64,000 bases of DNA from Archegozetes longisetosus (lineage: Eukaryota; Arthropoda; Arachnida; Sarcoptiformes; Trhypochthoniidae). Positions 1-12,211 of this stretch are shown here, piece by piece. The position numbers and the translations under genes were made by a program. Position 1 is the stretch's first letter; each line of letters opens with the position of its first letter. Below the pieces are notes generated by a model. That model made no database searches, was not told where the DNA came from, and saw nothing but the letters and a program-made list of their open reading frames with translations. The stretch lies in contig JAEMBT020000007.1 of NCBI GenBank assembly GCA_018873245.2, positions 1,808,001 to 1,872,000 of the forward strand, in the 5' to 3' direction.

Positions 1-179
1 ATTACTCATGAAATTTCTGATAAATCAGGATTTGTCAGTTATTCTTTAGAAGCATTTTTGGAGTTCGTTTCAAAGTCACTGTTCGAATTTATGCGAAAAT
101 ATTTATTCATTGGCTTAGATAAATAAAAAAATATTGCAAATATTCAATTAAATTAGATTATTTCTTTTTATTCACAGTC

Positions 180-1500
180 TCAGCAAAAAATCCTAAGTTT
201 ATTATTCTTCTTGGAGAAGAAACTCCTAAGAGTTTACTATAAGTTTGTAGCGGAGAATCAAATTTTGATAGTTTACCAGTACTCTCAGAAAATTCTATCA
301 CTTTTGATTTAATTAATCTAACCACTGAAGGATTTAAAAGAGAAAGTAAATGCTCTTAATATTTTTCATCTTGCAAAGTATCTCAACAAAGCCAAGTATT
401 CGTTGCCGCATCCTGATGTTATCTGAGTCTCTAGATGGTATTAGAGCACTAAGTTTATAAAGATGAGAATTTCTCGAATTTTGTCGATCAATAACTAATT
501 TTGTTTCTGTGATTTTTTATGTTGAAACTTGAAAAATCAAGGATGTTTTTATAGGGCTAATAGAAAGTTGTGCATTTGGTTAATAGGCTGTATCAAGTTT
601 TGTGATTCGTGTATTCCCAGGGAATTCCTTCATTGTTTAACGACAAAAGTTATGAATATGATGCATGAAGTTCAACTGATTAACGTTTACGATTTGTTCA
701 AACAATATTAGAAAGTATCAAAATAAAGACAAATAAAATAAGTATTTACCGTTGGTCTGATACTATGAATACACTTCCTAAAGGATTGGAACAAATTAAT
801 GGATCGATATAAAACAGATCCCTTTAATTATTTTTAGATGTTCTCGAGATATCTGATAATAAAATATAGAAGAGTTCTTTCTCACGAAATTAATAATTTC
901 TTCACTGATATTGAGGCTCAAAACTCAAGAGACTGCGATCGAGAATCAAAATGATTGAAAAATATCGACAAGAAGCTAAGAGCTGCTCATTAGAATGAAA
1001 ATTTAACTTTGATAGAACTGAAGAAAAAGCGTGAACAGATGAAGGCAGAAAGTAAGCAGCTGCTTGAAGAATATGATGAACAAATTTATTCTCTGATCAA
1101 ATAGAGAATAATTATGTAATTCAATCTTTACAGAAATTTCATTTATTACGCAGATTATTATTCTATGAGACTCTGATTATTTATACAGTCTGTGGTTCGG
1201 GTGGTGTAGATTTAAATCGAAAAGATGGCAATAAGTTTTACGAAACATTTTCTCGTTTCAATTATAAAATGTGGAGCCTGAAACTCGTACTTTAAATATA
1301 AAATCATTTACTGGCTTCATGGAAGAGAGTAAAACAGTTATCTAACAAGTTTACTTCTCTCGTTGTAATGATCAATTCTTAGGGTGAACTTTTGCTCTTT
1401 AAACGTTCAATAAAGTTACTGAAATCTTAAAAATTTTCAACGAAAATTGCGAAGGACTGAAAAATCCCAAACTGTTGTGTTGATAATAGCCTGCCTCGTA
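180..1500 (+). pseudogene. Decayed coding-like stretch, unidentified
   Basis: Short open stretches in changing frames look protein-like but are broken by stops. One run near 180-350 includes AKNPKFIILLGEETPKSLL and, after a stop, FDSLPVLSENSITFDLINL. A lysine- and glutamate-rich, coiled-coil-like run lies near 990-1100, and another stretch near 1270-1460. No domain was recognised and no intact gene can be built. It may be an old pseudogene or a chance pattern. Confidence is low. Confidence 0.2.
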
Positions 1501-1564
1501 GGCGAAAATATGTTAATTTATATATAGATAAATGCATAAAAATCGCTAAAATTAATTTAATTCA

Positions 1565-1980
1565 AATCACATTTTATTGATGCCAGACTCAAATGAAAGT
1601 TAACTGTATTTAAATTGTACATATTTTTAATAACTAGTCTTATCACTGTTCCTTTCGATACACTCTTCAATGCGCCGCCCTATACTTCCGATGAAGACTC
1701 TAAAAGTTTCATACCGATCGAGTCTCATATCTCTTCTATTTTGACTATCCACTTGGGTTTCGTTGTGTCCATTTTCTCTAGTGCGCCCTTCATGATCCCC
1801 CATAGGTTCTTAATTGGGTTGAGGTAAAAGAACATGCTGGTCACTCGAGGACTTCGACTCCGGAGCGAGAGAAACCAGCCCTTAGTTGTTCTGGAGGTGT
1901 GAGGCCTAGCGTTATCCTGTTGGAGCACAAAACCATCAGGATAGAGGACCAAAGATGTTCGAACATTGTGTCGTGATAGG
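1565..1980 (-). mobile_element. Tc1/mariner-type transposase remnant (3' part)
   Basis: The minus strand encodes the C-terminal half of a DD34E-type transposase. The second-aspartate block reads VLQQDNARPHTS. A later block, NPIKNLWGIMKGALEK, matches the usual ...SPDLNPIENLWG...K motif that carries the final glutamate region. Between them the sense continues in another frame (GVEVLE then a stop), so the copy has at least two frame changes and in-frame stops. The N-terminal half and terminal repeats were not found. It is a dead fragment. Confidence 0.8.
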
Positions 1981-4900
1981 TGGCTGCATCGAAAAAATTT
2001 CGCAATTTTTATGCATTGATCTTTGGTTTCATATCATTTTCATATAGTTATCATACTACTTTTATTGACAGTTAAAAATTGTTTTGAATATGTCTGAATG
2101 TAAGATTAATTAGCTGGAATTTATTCATATATTTAAGATTCTATTGATTATTTTTATTTTGAAAAAATTTATGAATTCTCCAGAAAAAGATTGTGAATTT
2201 GAACTTCAAGTAGGGTTTGCTGAGAAATTCAAGGCTCAAATAGAAGCAAGTGAACCTCATCAGCTATTTCATACGACTTCATAGTTATCAGGAAATGTGG
2301 ATCAGTTTAAAAACTGCCAAACTACAGTAATATCATGCAGTACTACGCAACTATTAAACGTTTATCGAAAGTTAAATTTAAGACATGTATAATACAGTTG
2401 TCATTTATTTGACAGTTTTCCCACGTTTCCCAATAATGAACAAACATTATCCGTTTGCAAAGTTTTTGACAACTATGCGAGTGAAATGGGTTAGGAAACG
2501 ACGTTGAAAATAATTACAAATAACCAATATCTCAAAAGATCAACTCATGTTCTATTCTGATTATATTTTGTCTAGGAGAAGTAAAATTAAGTACTGAAAT
2601 AAACATTAAAAAATTGTCTAGATTAGTGATAAAATTCTATTAAAATTTGTTCGAACTTTAAATGTAGCAATTAACATTTTAAACACTCTTTAAAGTGATG
2701 TCAAGTTTTATCTTTGGCAATTTTTATATTTTTTGGGAGTTATAGTCAAACTTGATAAAACTATGATGGTCTGAAGAGCTTTGCGTTTAAGATCGTTACC
2801 TAGTCACAGTCAATTTTACGGATATGTTTATAATAATGAAAATAAAATAAATTTTAAAATTATTTACTGAGATTTGTCATGCTTTAGTCGATTTTTAGAA
2901 AATTATTTTTAAACTTAAGTGACTCGTAATAAAATATACTTCAATTTATAAGGAATATTTCATTAGAGCAAACCTCATTGTTTATTTTCTCTTTGTTAGA
3001 CTTTCACCATTCTTTAAATAAAGTGGACCTTATTTGAAATTAAATCATGTATATTGAGTTTCATTTGTTAGGTGAAATAGTTTTTAAAAGATTTTTGACA
3101 ATTTTCTCGACAAGCATATAAAATAGAGTTGGCCTCAAAAAACGAGTAGTATGTGCAAGATTGAATAATTGAAAATCGATGACATTCTTAAAGATATTAA
3201 TTGACAGTGAACTAAATAGATAGAACTCTAATAAAATTAAAATTTATAGATGAACAAGCATGCTTCTATCAGCGTCGTAAACAAATTTCTAAGCAAAAAT
3301 CACTAAAATTCCAGCCAGGATGACTCACTATTGAACCGATAAAGAGAAATTCAAATGATTTACAGTGGATTTGTCTAATATAATGCGTAGACGTAATCGC
3401 TAATAGTGAGTTTTGTGTAAAGCTTCGATAGCGTCTATGATTTCAATATCTTAATATAATGAATAGCGCTATTAAGATTGGTTTTTATAGTTTCATATAG
3501 ATATCATCATTAGAGATCAGGTACTAAATATGGATAAATGACAATCTCATATATATATTTTATAAAGATTGAAGATAGAAAGTTCTCAACTTTATATTCA
3601 TTATATGTAAATTCTAAAAATTCTAGATGGCTTGAACAAAAAAATGTCTCTGATCTATAAGTAGTCTATAAGATTTTCTATGACTGGTAATCATATTGGC
3701 GACAATTGCTAATATTTCTCAATAGACTTGTTAAATATTATGCTATAACATATAATGATTATATTTCATTCTTACATTTCACTTTTATGTTTTTATACAC
3801 TGTATTAGTTACAACTAGTCCTAACTATCTCAACCCGAAATGTTTGCCAACCATGATATTGTGAATTCATATATGTATATTTCCAGCATAAGAGAACAAT
3901 TATGTTGTTTTAAATATAATGACTGAATCAAAATTATCTGGATAAATACAGAATATAGAGCTCAAAATATTAAATTATAATCATTCTGATTCGCAATATT
4001 TTAGGATAAGATAGTAGAGCATTTGTTACAAGAAAACAGAAGGCATAATTAATGGACTCTACAAAGAAATTTCTATCTTATGAACTTCTACGATTTAACT
4101 CAAAATTGACTGCTTCACTGTTCCCATAATAACAGATGGAATGACAATAATTAGATGTTGAAAATACAGATAAAAATTTCTAATTTGTTAAATTTAGTGC
4201 AGATTATTACAATGAAAGTGTTATCATAACGAAGCCAGTTATCTGAAGCCTATTGTTATAATCTTACATCGAAATAAATTCATAATATTCTTACAGTTTG
4301 ATGCGAAGCTATCTAATTTTGATCGATTGAATTAGCACAATCTTCGTTGAAGACACTTCTTTTTTGAAAAATGATTTCTTATGAAGGCGAATCTACTTAA
4401 TAAATCTGAATCTTGAACTGCATTTCGAAACAAAGTTTTCAAGTTTTTCTTTAGTTGCAACTTATTTCATTTATTTATTGCTTCATTGAGTAATTTCTCC
4501 TAATCTGCAAAAATTTGTCAGATATTACTATTAAAGACTACTTCCTATTGACTTACCAACGAAGATAGGATTTTTAACACTCATCTATCGGTTTTTATAT
4601 GCAGAGTAGAGTAAGGAAAATTAATTAATAAAGCTAGTTTTAAAAATTAATTGTAATAAGAAAGAGATTAGAAACGAAATAAAGTTATAATAGATTTTTT
4701 TATTACTATTTTAAATGGACTGTAATTATTTGTGAAGTCATTAATTTTATCATTCAACATAACTTTATGAAAATTTTGAATGTTTTTGATCAATATTCAT
4801 CTTAGAGGAATAATAGATAATTTTTAAGGAATTATAGAAGCCACTTATATTTATTACTGCATATGACAATAAAAAATGATTAGAAAATTGCAGGCTGTAT

Positions 4901-5034
4901 TTAGTTCGCAATCCAATCTTGAAATCCACAATTTCCTCTGATGCATTTCGTATTCTTTAAAGTAAATTGAGTAGTGAAAGTTATTCTCTTTCAAGCAGCT
5001 CCATCAGCTTGAGGAGAAAAAGTTCTAAGAATAA
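1981..5034. other. Intergenic, no gene recognised
   Basis: About 3 kb of AT-rich sequence with stops in all frames. No splice-bounded exon, RNA gene or clear repeat was found. Confidence 0.5.
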
Positions 5035-5989
5035 TAGGGTGACCACCTCTGGCCTGCCTCATGAAGAGACAAAAATATTAAAAGGGGGACCCTTATATTC
5101 TTAAAAATAAAAATTGCTGCTTTTATTAGTCATTACAAATATTTAGGTGTCAAACAATACATTCTAATATTAAAACATTGAAAATTATTAGTCATGGTTG
5201 ATTTCAAAGGTATAATTTTGTTAGAAATAGCATCTTTCATAAGTCATTCAGAAGTAAGAAATACTGGTTTATATCAGATGTAAGTCAAGTCACAAAAGAT
5301 TAATTCAATAAGTTTTGGTGTTCAAAACATAAAACTGGTTTGCTTAATCTCTCACTATTTGTAAAATAAATTCAATGTTTGGATCTCTAAGAAATATTTT
5401 TCTAAACACGTTTTTCAAAATGAGAGTTGAAAACGGGACAACTACCCCAATTTCCCAAGTATAACGCGCGCGTTATCTAAATAAAAAAGTGAAAATCTTG
5501 GGAGAAAATATGCTGCACGTTATGCACAAGGTGCGTGTTATCCATAAAAATCAGAGGAAAAAATTTTATTTAAATGTTATTGAAATAACAAATGGTATAT
5601 CAGAGACAATGTTAATGAATTTTTGGATCAAATCAATTATCTACCATTTTGAGTCAAGTAATTTTTTCTTTTGAAGATAGATAATTGATTTGGTCCTTTA
5701 AGATAACGAATTTAATACATTTTCCTCTAACCCATTCCTGGAAAAGGTTCTGCAAATCGTTACAGTCATTGAGGTTTTAAAAATGAAATAAATGCGCGTT
5801 ATCTATAAGGTGGATTTTCATTAAAAATAAGAGCTATTTAGAGGGGTGCATGTTATCCACGAGTGTGCGTTATACTCGAGAAATTAGGGTAATTGTTCCA
5901 CCTAGAGTTTTTGGTCTGACGGAATTTCTGTCTTTTATCTTTAAGAAAACACTACTGTTCCGTCAAAAACGGGATGGATAGTCGCCCTA
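5035..5989. mobile_element. hAT-like MITE, interrupted by a second MITE
   Basis: The left end reads TAGGGTGACCACCTCTGG and the right end GGATAGTCGCCCTA, an imperfect terminal inverted repeat. The flanks AAGAATAA and AAGAATGC share six of eight bases, fitting an aged 8-bp target duplication. A second copy in opposite orientation lies at 16154-16642. Removing the insertion at 5445-5889 leaves an element of about 510 bp, close to that copy's 489 bp. Confidence 0.75.
5443..5891. mobile_element. TA-targeting MITE nested in hAT-like MITE
   Basis: The ends are CCCCAATTTCCCAAGTATAA and, on the other strand, CCCTAATTTCTCGAGTATAA. The element (5445-5889, 445 bp) is flanked by TA on both sides. The uninterrupted relative at 16154-16642 shows the empty site: the flanking motifs GGGACAAC and TTGTCC are joined there through TTA. 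A TA target and long terminal repeats suggest a Tc1/mariner-mobilised element. Confidence 0.85.
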
Positions 5990-8437
5990 AAGAATGCGAT
6001 TATCAATTGAGAAAGTAGCCTAAATCTATTCATTTCAATAATAGATTATTCGAAGTTTAACATCGTATCCTCGTGTGATTAATGGTGAATAAGTTTCAGT
6101 AATAAAAACCAACTCTTTTCTGTCCAGTTCTCTCACTTAGAGTCAAAAACTGTGATTCAAGAAATAAGAGTAATTTATAAATATGCGATACTTTGAGTGC
6201 TAATCACGAACCTTAATCCTTGAACAATTTGAAGTTAACGAAGAATCTCTTGATAGCATATAAGAGTTAAATGATTTATATGATTCATAGGAAACAGAAG
6301 ATATATTGTTTATTTTCGTTACTAAGCTAACCACAGTAAAAACATCGACCCAACAATTCGAAAGATCACTTTCAGCACGAAGCTTGTATTGCCATGCATC
6401 GTCACTCGAATTAAAGTGTTTATAAAGGAACAGATTGTTACCCATACAAAAGATAGAAGTTTTGATCCAATATGTGGTTATACTCATTAACTTCTGAATA
6501 TAGAGAATTCAGTGTGCTTGAAATTTCAGTGAAGAATCTGTCGTCAATTTTCATACCACTACGCCTTTTTAATTTAATTTTATCATTAATACTTCTTAAT
6601 TTTACTTTGAAAGAATAGCGAATAATAAAGAAGTAACAAGTTTACCAAACTATAAAGTTGTAAATATGATAACGAACAACTTTCCAGAGAGGGGTACTGA
6701 CAATCCCATAAGTAAGGAATTGCAAGGTTGAAGAATTTCGATATAAAGGCACAATAGAGACAATTATTGCAGCTGGAATTAAAAATGATTCCGCGAAAAT
6801 TGAACTTCATTTGATTAGAATTCTTGAAGGGTTCATCATTTTGAAATGTTTTAAACAAGTCGATTCAATATTATTTCGTTCGCTATAAGTAATGTGAAAT
6901 ATTAATATATGATATTATAGCCAACATTGTAATATATGACAGTCAGTAAAGTCTGTAAAAGATTCTTTTGAAAAATATTAGCTGATTTCGATAATATTTT
7001 TTAAATTGAAAGCTTTGATATAACGTTTTATCATTTTCTTGAAATATGATTAATTAGAGTTATAGTCTGAATATTTTTATGAAAGAATCAAAAGCTGGTC
7101 AAAATTGTTCTGAATTAATGTCTCAATTTATATCCTAAATGTCTTTCGCTTAAAAGTAAATTTCTATTGTAATCTGATTAGATCTTTTCTTCATGACACA
7201 AGCATCATCTAAAAATAATTTCCCTTATACTACTATTTCAAGGTTATTTATAAGTTTCTAGTATTCCTTAAATTTATTCACAGTTTACATTTTTTTTAAT
7301 TACTTCTGATCAACATATTCTAAGTTAAAGGCTAAACAAAATAATGAATATTTTTTTGAAACACAGAACGAGCATGAGTTTTGATTTTAATTTTGATGAT
7401 TCAAATAGTATTTATATAAGAGAAAATATGGTCTCATTTGAGGGTGGAACTAAGGAAACTATAGCCCTACAAGGGATTTTGAAAATAGATTTCATGCACA
7501 TGAATTTGAAGAAATTGGAACTTCTACTTTCATATTTATTAGTAAAGTAAAAATGATTTTTTTAAGGAATTTATTTTATTTCAGCTTAATTTTGAAGTTT
7601 TAGTGTTATCAAACTCAAATATTGTGCCATTGCTCCTACAAATTGCATGTATAAACTAACCTTCATTGAAAAATAATTAACCATCTAAATTTAGCGAAAT
7701 AAATAGTTCAAATAAATTGAAATATTAAAAGGATTGAATAATAAAACAACATAGATAAGCCTTTGGAAAAATATTATTAAATATTTTAGTTAACTGACTC
7801 TCATAAAGTAAAATTGTAGTTCTAGAACAAATATACAAAGCATGATCTTAATTATCTTCATTAGAATGCTGCCTCAACAATATTGGCCCTTAAAAAGTAG
7901 CTCACAGCTTGGATTACAGTTGCTATAAATATAATGGAAGTCATTAGACGACAGGCATAAAAAAAGATAAGTTAATGTCTAAAAGAGCAAAAAATAAATA
8001 GCTGTGCTCTGAGGAAAAGCAAAATAAATTAAAAAAACGACATTCAGAAAGACTGCTTATATTTCTATACTGTTTTCTCTGGTAGAGTAACAAAAAGATA
8101 GGATGAAAATATTTAAACATTCACTTCAAGGCTTATGCGTAGGTTTCAGAGCAAAGTTAGCAAAAGAAAGTTTATGTTAAGAAAAATCTATTCCATCTGT
8201 TTCGACAGTTATTTAACTTTTGCGAAAATTATATATATTTTTCTGTGAGCTTCAGTTTACTAATACAATAAATTGATTGATAAATATTTCCTGTGTTCAT
8301 ATACGAAATAATTCTTCATTTCAAAACTCTATTACTCTCTCAATAAAAATATTGTATTCAGAACTCTAACAGTAAAAAGATTTCGTCTAATATTGAAATT
8401 TTCTAAAATAAAATCTTATCGAAGTTGAAACAAAATT
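5990..8437. other. Intergenic, weak coding-like patches only
   Basis: The minus strand at about 6200-6550 gives coding-like runs in two frames (for example KIDDRFFTEISSTLNSLYS, then YKHFNSSDDAWQYKLRAES), but no known family. The plus strand near 7344-7550 has a 68-codon open stretch without recognisable domain. Neither is called as a gene. The last few hundred bases must hold the promoter of the filamin-like gene at 8438; no clear TATA box was seen. Confidence 0.35.
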
Positions 8438-10278
8438 ATGGCCGAAGTCGATGTTTCGCAGATCAAAGCTTCTGGTCCCGGTCTGTCGGGCGGTAAAACT
8501 GGAGAAAAATTATCGATATATCTTTCCGGAGCACCTAGAAGTGAATTAGCAGATGGACTGTCTTATTCTGTTTCTGGGCCGACAAAACCTGATGTAATGT
8601 GCAATTATGAAACCGATGATGGAAGTGTTGAATCTAGTTTTGTAGCCCTTGTACCCGGAAACTACAAGATCGCTATTCGATATAGAGGTCGACAAATCGC
8701 TGGAAGTCCGTTTAGTATTCAAGTAACTGGTGATCCTATTCCGGCAGATAAATTGATCTCTAAGGTACGCTTTTGAAAATCTAAATATCTGAAAAAAAAT
8801 TTAAGGTTGATTTCTTATTGCACGTAATCAACAATTAGTCATAATTATAGTCTTAAACAGGGGAGAAATTTTACCATCATTAATACATTTTCTATGTTTT
8901 ATTATTCTGTCTTTCATAATATTCTAGATTTTATAGAAAATGTCTAATTGCATTTTGTAAGTTAAATCAAAATTTTATTGGTCAGAAATTTTTACTGTAA
9001 TTGTCCAGTAATAAGTAGAGAATAATGTTACAATTTTTTTGTTTCGATAATGAGTTCTGTTAGTCCTAAATTAAAATTTCTAGGAGACTATAATGTTCGT
9101 GCTTTCTGGTGATATTTCATTATGTTTTGATATTCAAATGATGTTAAACAATATTACTTGAAATGCACAGAATTTAATCAGTAAGAGATTAAGTTTGCAT
9201 AAACAAAGCTGATCCTACCCATTTAATCTAAATATATCTTTCTCAGTTGATTATTTAAAATTTTTAAGTAAGAGATACGATTTGGCAGATTTTAATACCC
9301 ATTGTTCATTTATGTCACATTGGATCAAATGTCATAAGGCAGAGTATATTTAATGGACAATTTGTAGAAAGTTTTAAATATAAACCTGATATAATTAATA
9401 TGAGAATCGAGAATTGATTGAAAAAAATTGCTCCTATCATAAAGTCTTTACTTATATTTCAAGTTTATGTGCTATAAAATATTGTTTAGACTATAATTAT
9501 TCATCCAAAGTAGTTTGATGCACACGAGTCAAATATTTAGATGATGATCTCTAACTTGATGTAATCCAAAGCCAATGACTTTGAGATTGACTATGAACTA
9601 ATTTATATTTTTATGAATGCTTGAAATAAACTAGCGCCAAAGTAATTATTAACGATAACAGATTTCAAATGGGATTTTCAACAAAATTTTTAAATTTGAA
9701 ATTATCAGTTAACTTTGATTTCTTCAAATCAAGAACTTTCGGTTTTAAGTTAATATACACGTTATATTTTATACGAATGAAACAGTAACTAAGAGAATTT
9801 TGACTCAAAATACAATGTATATTAAAGAATTTGATAACATTTTCATTTTTATCTACGTATACGGTTATTAAGCTTAATTTTTCAATTATAAAAATTTGAA
9901 AAAATATTTAAACAGTTAATTAAACTTGCTCAACAAGTTTCACTAGTGTAATATTTGAATTGAACAATAGGTTTATCTCAATTATCATTACAGGTTAAAA
10001 TTCATGGACGAGCGTCAGAACTGGGCAAAGCCTATTCCATGAATGAATTCGTGGTCGACTGTTCAAATGTTAGGCCAGTTATCGGTGGTCTAAAAGTCCA
10101 TGTTAAAGGGCCCGAAAGAGCATCTGCACAGTTGAACATTCGAGATAACAAAAATGGTACATTCTCAATCTTGTACAAACCGACATCGCCTGGAATGTAC
10201 ACAATGAACCTAACGATAGCTGAAGCGCATATCCCTGGATCACCTCTCTCTATACGAGTCACTGAATTCTTGTCTTAA
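8438..10278 (+). CDS. Two-domain filamin-like protein (2 exons)
   Basis: Exon 1 is 8438-8764 and exon 2 is 9994-10278, joined in phase 0 across a GT...AG intron, giving 203 residues. Residues about 8-97 and about 110-201 are two filamin-type Ig repeats. Each ends in the family signature (GSPFSIQV and GSPLSIRV) and has the typical P-G-Y/M turn (PGNYKIAIRYRG, PGMYTMNLTI). There is no signal peptide, no transmembrane segment and no actin-binding calponin-homology head, so it is far shorter than true filamins (about 2,000 or more residues). The role is probably cytosolic scaffolding or partner binding, by inference. The ATG follows an AT-rich leader and begins MAEVDVSQIKASGPG, a normal repeat start. 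A decayed copy lies at about 18390-19015. A separate gene of the same design is at 49805-50980. The dimerisation repeat is not evident. Confidence 0.88.
8765..9993 (+). other. Intron of filamin-like gene 1
   Basis: A 1,229-bp phase-0 intron, donor AAG|GTACGC and acceptor ATTACAG|GTTAAA. It is AT-rich and no gene or repeat was recognised inside. Confidence 0.8.
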
Positions 10279-12211
10279 AAACAAATCTCAAATAACTTAC
10301 ATTTTAAGCCATGAACATAACTGGTAAAATTATATGAATCATTTCAAGAGCCATTTATTGAAAGTTAACCTCTAATATACTGAGCTTTAGTAGATTATAC
10401 TCGAAATTTTTGTGTGAATAAGCTCAAGTTTCAAATTAGCAGAACAAGTAGTTCTAATAATAATATTACTAGTAATTGAAAATTCTTACAGATATAGTAA
10501 GAATAATTTTCTTGCTTTCTGATCTAGTCAAACAGTTGAATAATGACCTAAAATAACATATACGATTAATAGGATATGCAGGTTTCCCACATAACAACCT
10601 ATATAGTACTCTCTGAATAATTTAACAGCTATAAAAATTTGTTTATAAAGTAACTTTTCTATTAAATATTTTATCGTTGTAAGGATTTAAATTCTGTTCA
10701 ATAAAATTATTGTTAACTAGTAATATAAGAAATTTTGAGACAAAAATCTTTACTTAATTCAGAGTAAAAAATTGATTTTACCACAATAGATAGTATGGAT
10801 ACTGGAATTAATTATACCTTATAATCTCTTAATCTTACATAATTCACATATCCAACTGTGAAGTATTTCTGATATTGAAAGGAATAGTTTTCCTGAAGCT
10901 CTTAAGGCCATCATGATTATCAAACTATATATTTATTTAATTAGGCTGGAATTAATGTGAGATATTTATAATCTGCTTCAAGATCATAGAGGTTTTATGT
11001 GTGAATTTTTGACATGAAAGATGAATACTTTTAAGAAAAATGTCATGACTTGTATTTTGAGTTTTGGAAATATGACTATTAGAAGCTTTAACTGCAAGTG
11101 GAGCCTCTTCCCTATCTCTAAGTGTCAAAAGGGCTTATTAAGCACTAGTATCTATATATCATATTTAGCGCTTTATTCATCCAATATTTTTTTAATCTGA
11201 GCCTTAATTTTAAGATTATAAGTATAAGAAGTATCGAAGACTACTTTTAAATTAAAAAGGAGATGAGATTATTAAGAGCTTAAAACTAATCCAGCCTTTC
11301 ATATCCTTATCAAACGTTTGGCCTGACTTCAGTAGAGTTCGATATGAATGAAAGTTTGCACTAATAATCATTTGTATAGTATGTAAATCGTTCATAAGTT
11401 AAATTATTTTGTTTTTACACAATCAAAACTTTACGTGATGAGACTTATTAAAGTCTTAAATCTATATTATTTTACCATTAGTTGAAAGTTCAAACATTAA
11501 ATGAATCAAAACTTATATAAATGTATGTCTTGATGTATACGTTTTGATGCTTTAGTCATAAAAGTAAGGCTCGGATTAAAAAATGTTCGATCAGTCAATG
11601 AAGCTATATGACTAAAACTTAATACTGAATATCAAGTTTTATTTTGGGCTTATCATTATTAAGAAGCCCTTTTCGTATTTGAAGGTGGAGAAGAGGCTCT
11701 TCTTGCAGTTGAAACTTCATTATTTAGAACCTCAACAAACACTCAAATCATAAAAGAGACTAATTTCAGTACTATTTACTTAAATTTTTGGCACAAATAC
11801 TAATTTTTGTTTGGTTTTCACACTTTTACGGAAAGCTAAGAAAAATATTGCTCATGTTATAAATAGATACTATTTGAAGCTATATTAATAGAAAGCTTGC
11901 TTTTATTTCCATTTTCTCACTAGAAATATGACAGGTTTCAATTTACTTACTAAACTTGTGGAATAATTAGCACTGCATTTAATAGAATAATTGTTGTTTC
12001 GAGTAAAGTGAGGCACTCCTAGTTCAATTAAAAATTAATTTCGCTTGATTTTTAAAAATTTTCTTAACTATGGTGAGAATGCTGGGAAAAATTCTTAATA
12101 TCTTTATGAATATATTGGTTCACATATCCTGACAATGTGATTCAGTAGAAGTTTATCACCAGTGAAAATTTTATTTAATCAAAGTTTAAGATAAACATTG
12201 AATAAATTTCC
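10279..12211. other. Intergenic, convergent 3' flanks
   Basis: About 1.9 kb between the stop codons of the convergent filamin-like and UGT A genes. A TTTATT at 12170-12175, an AATAAA on the minus strand, is a likely polyadenylation signal for UGT A. The first 100 bases are recognisable again after the filamin pseudogene near 19010-19120. Nothing else was recognised. Confidence 0.5.
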
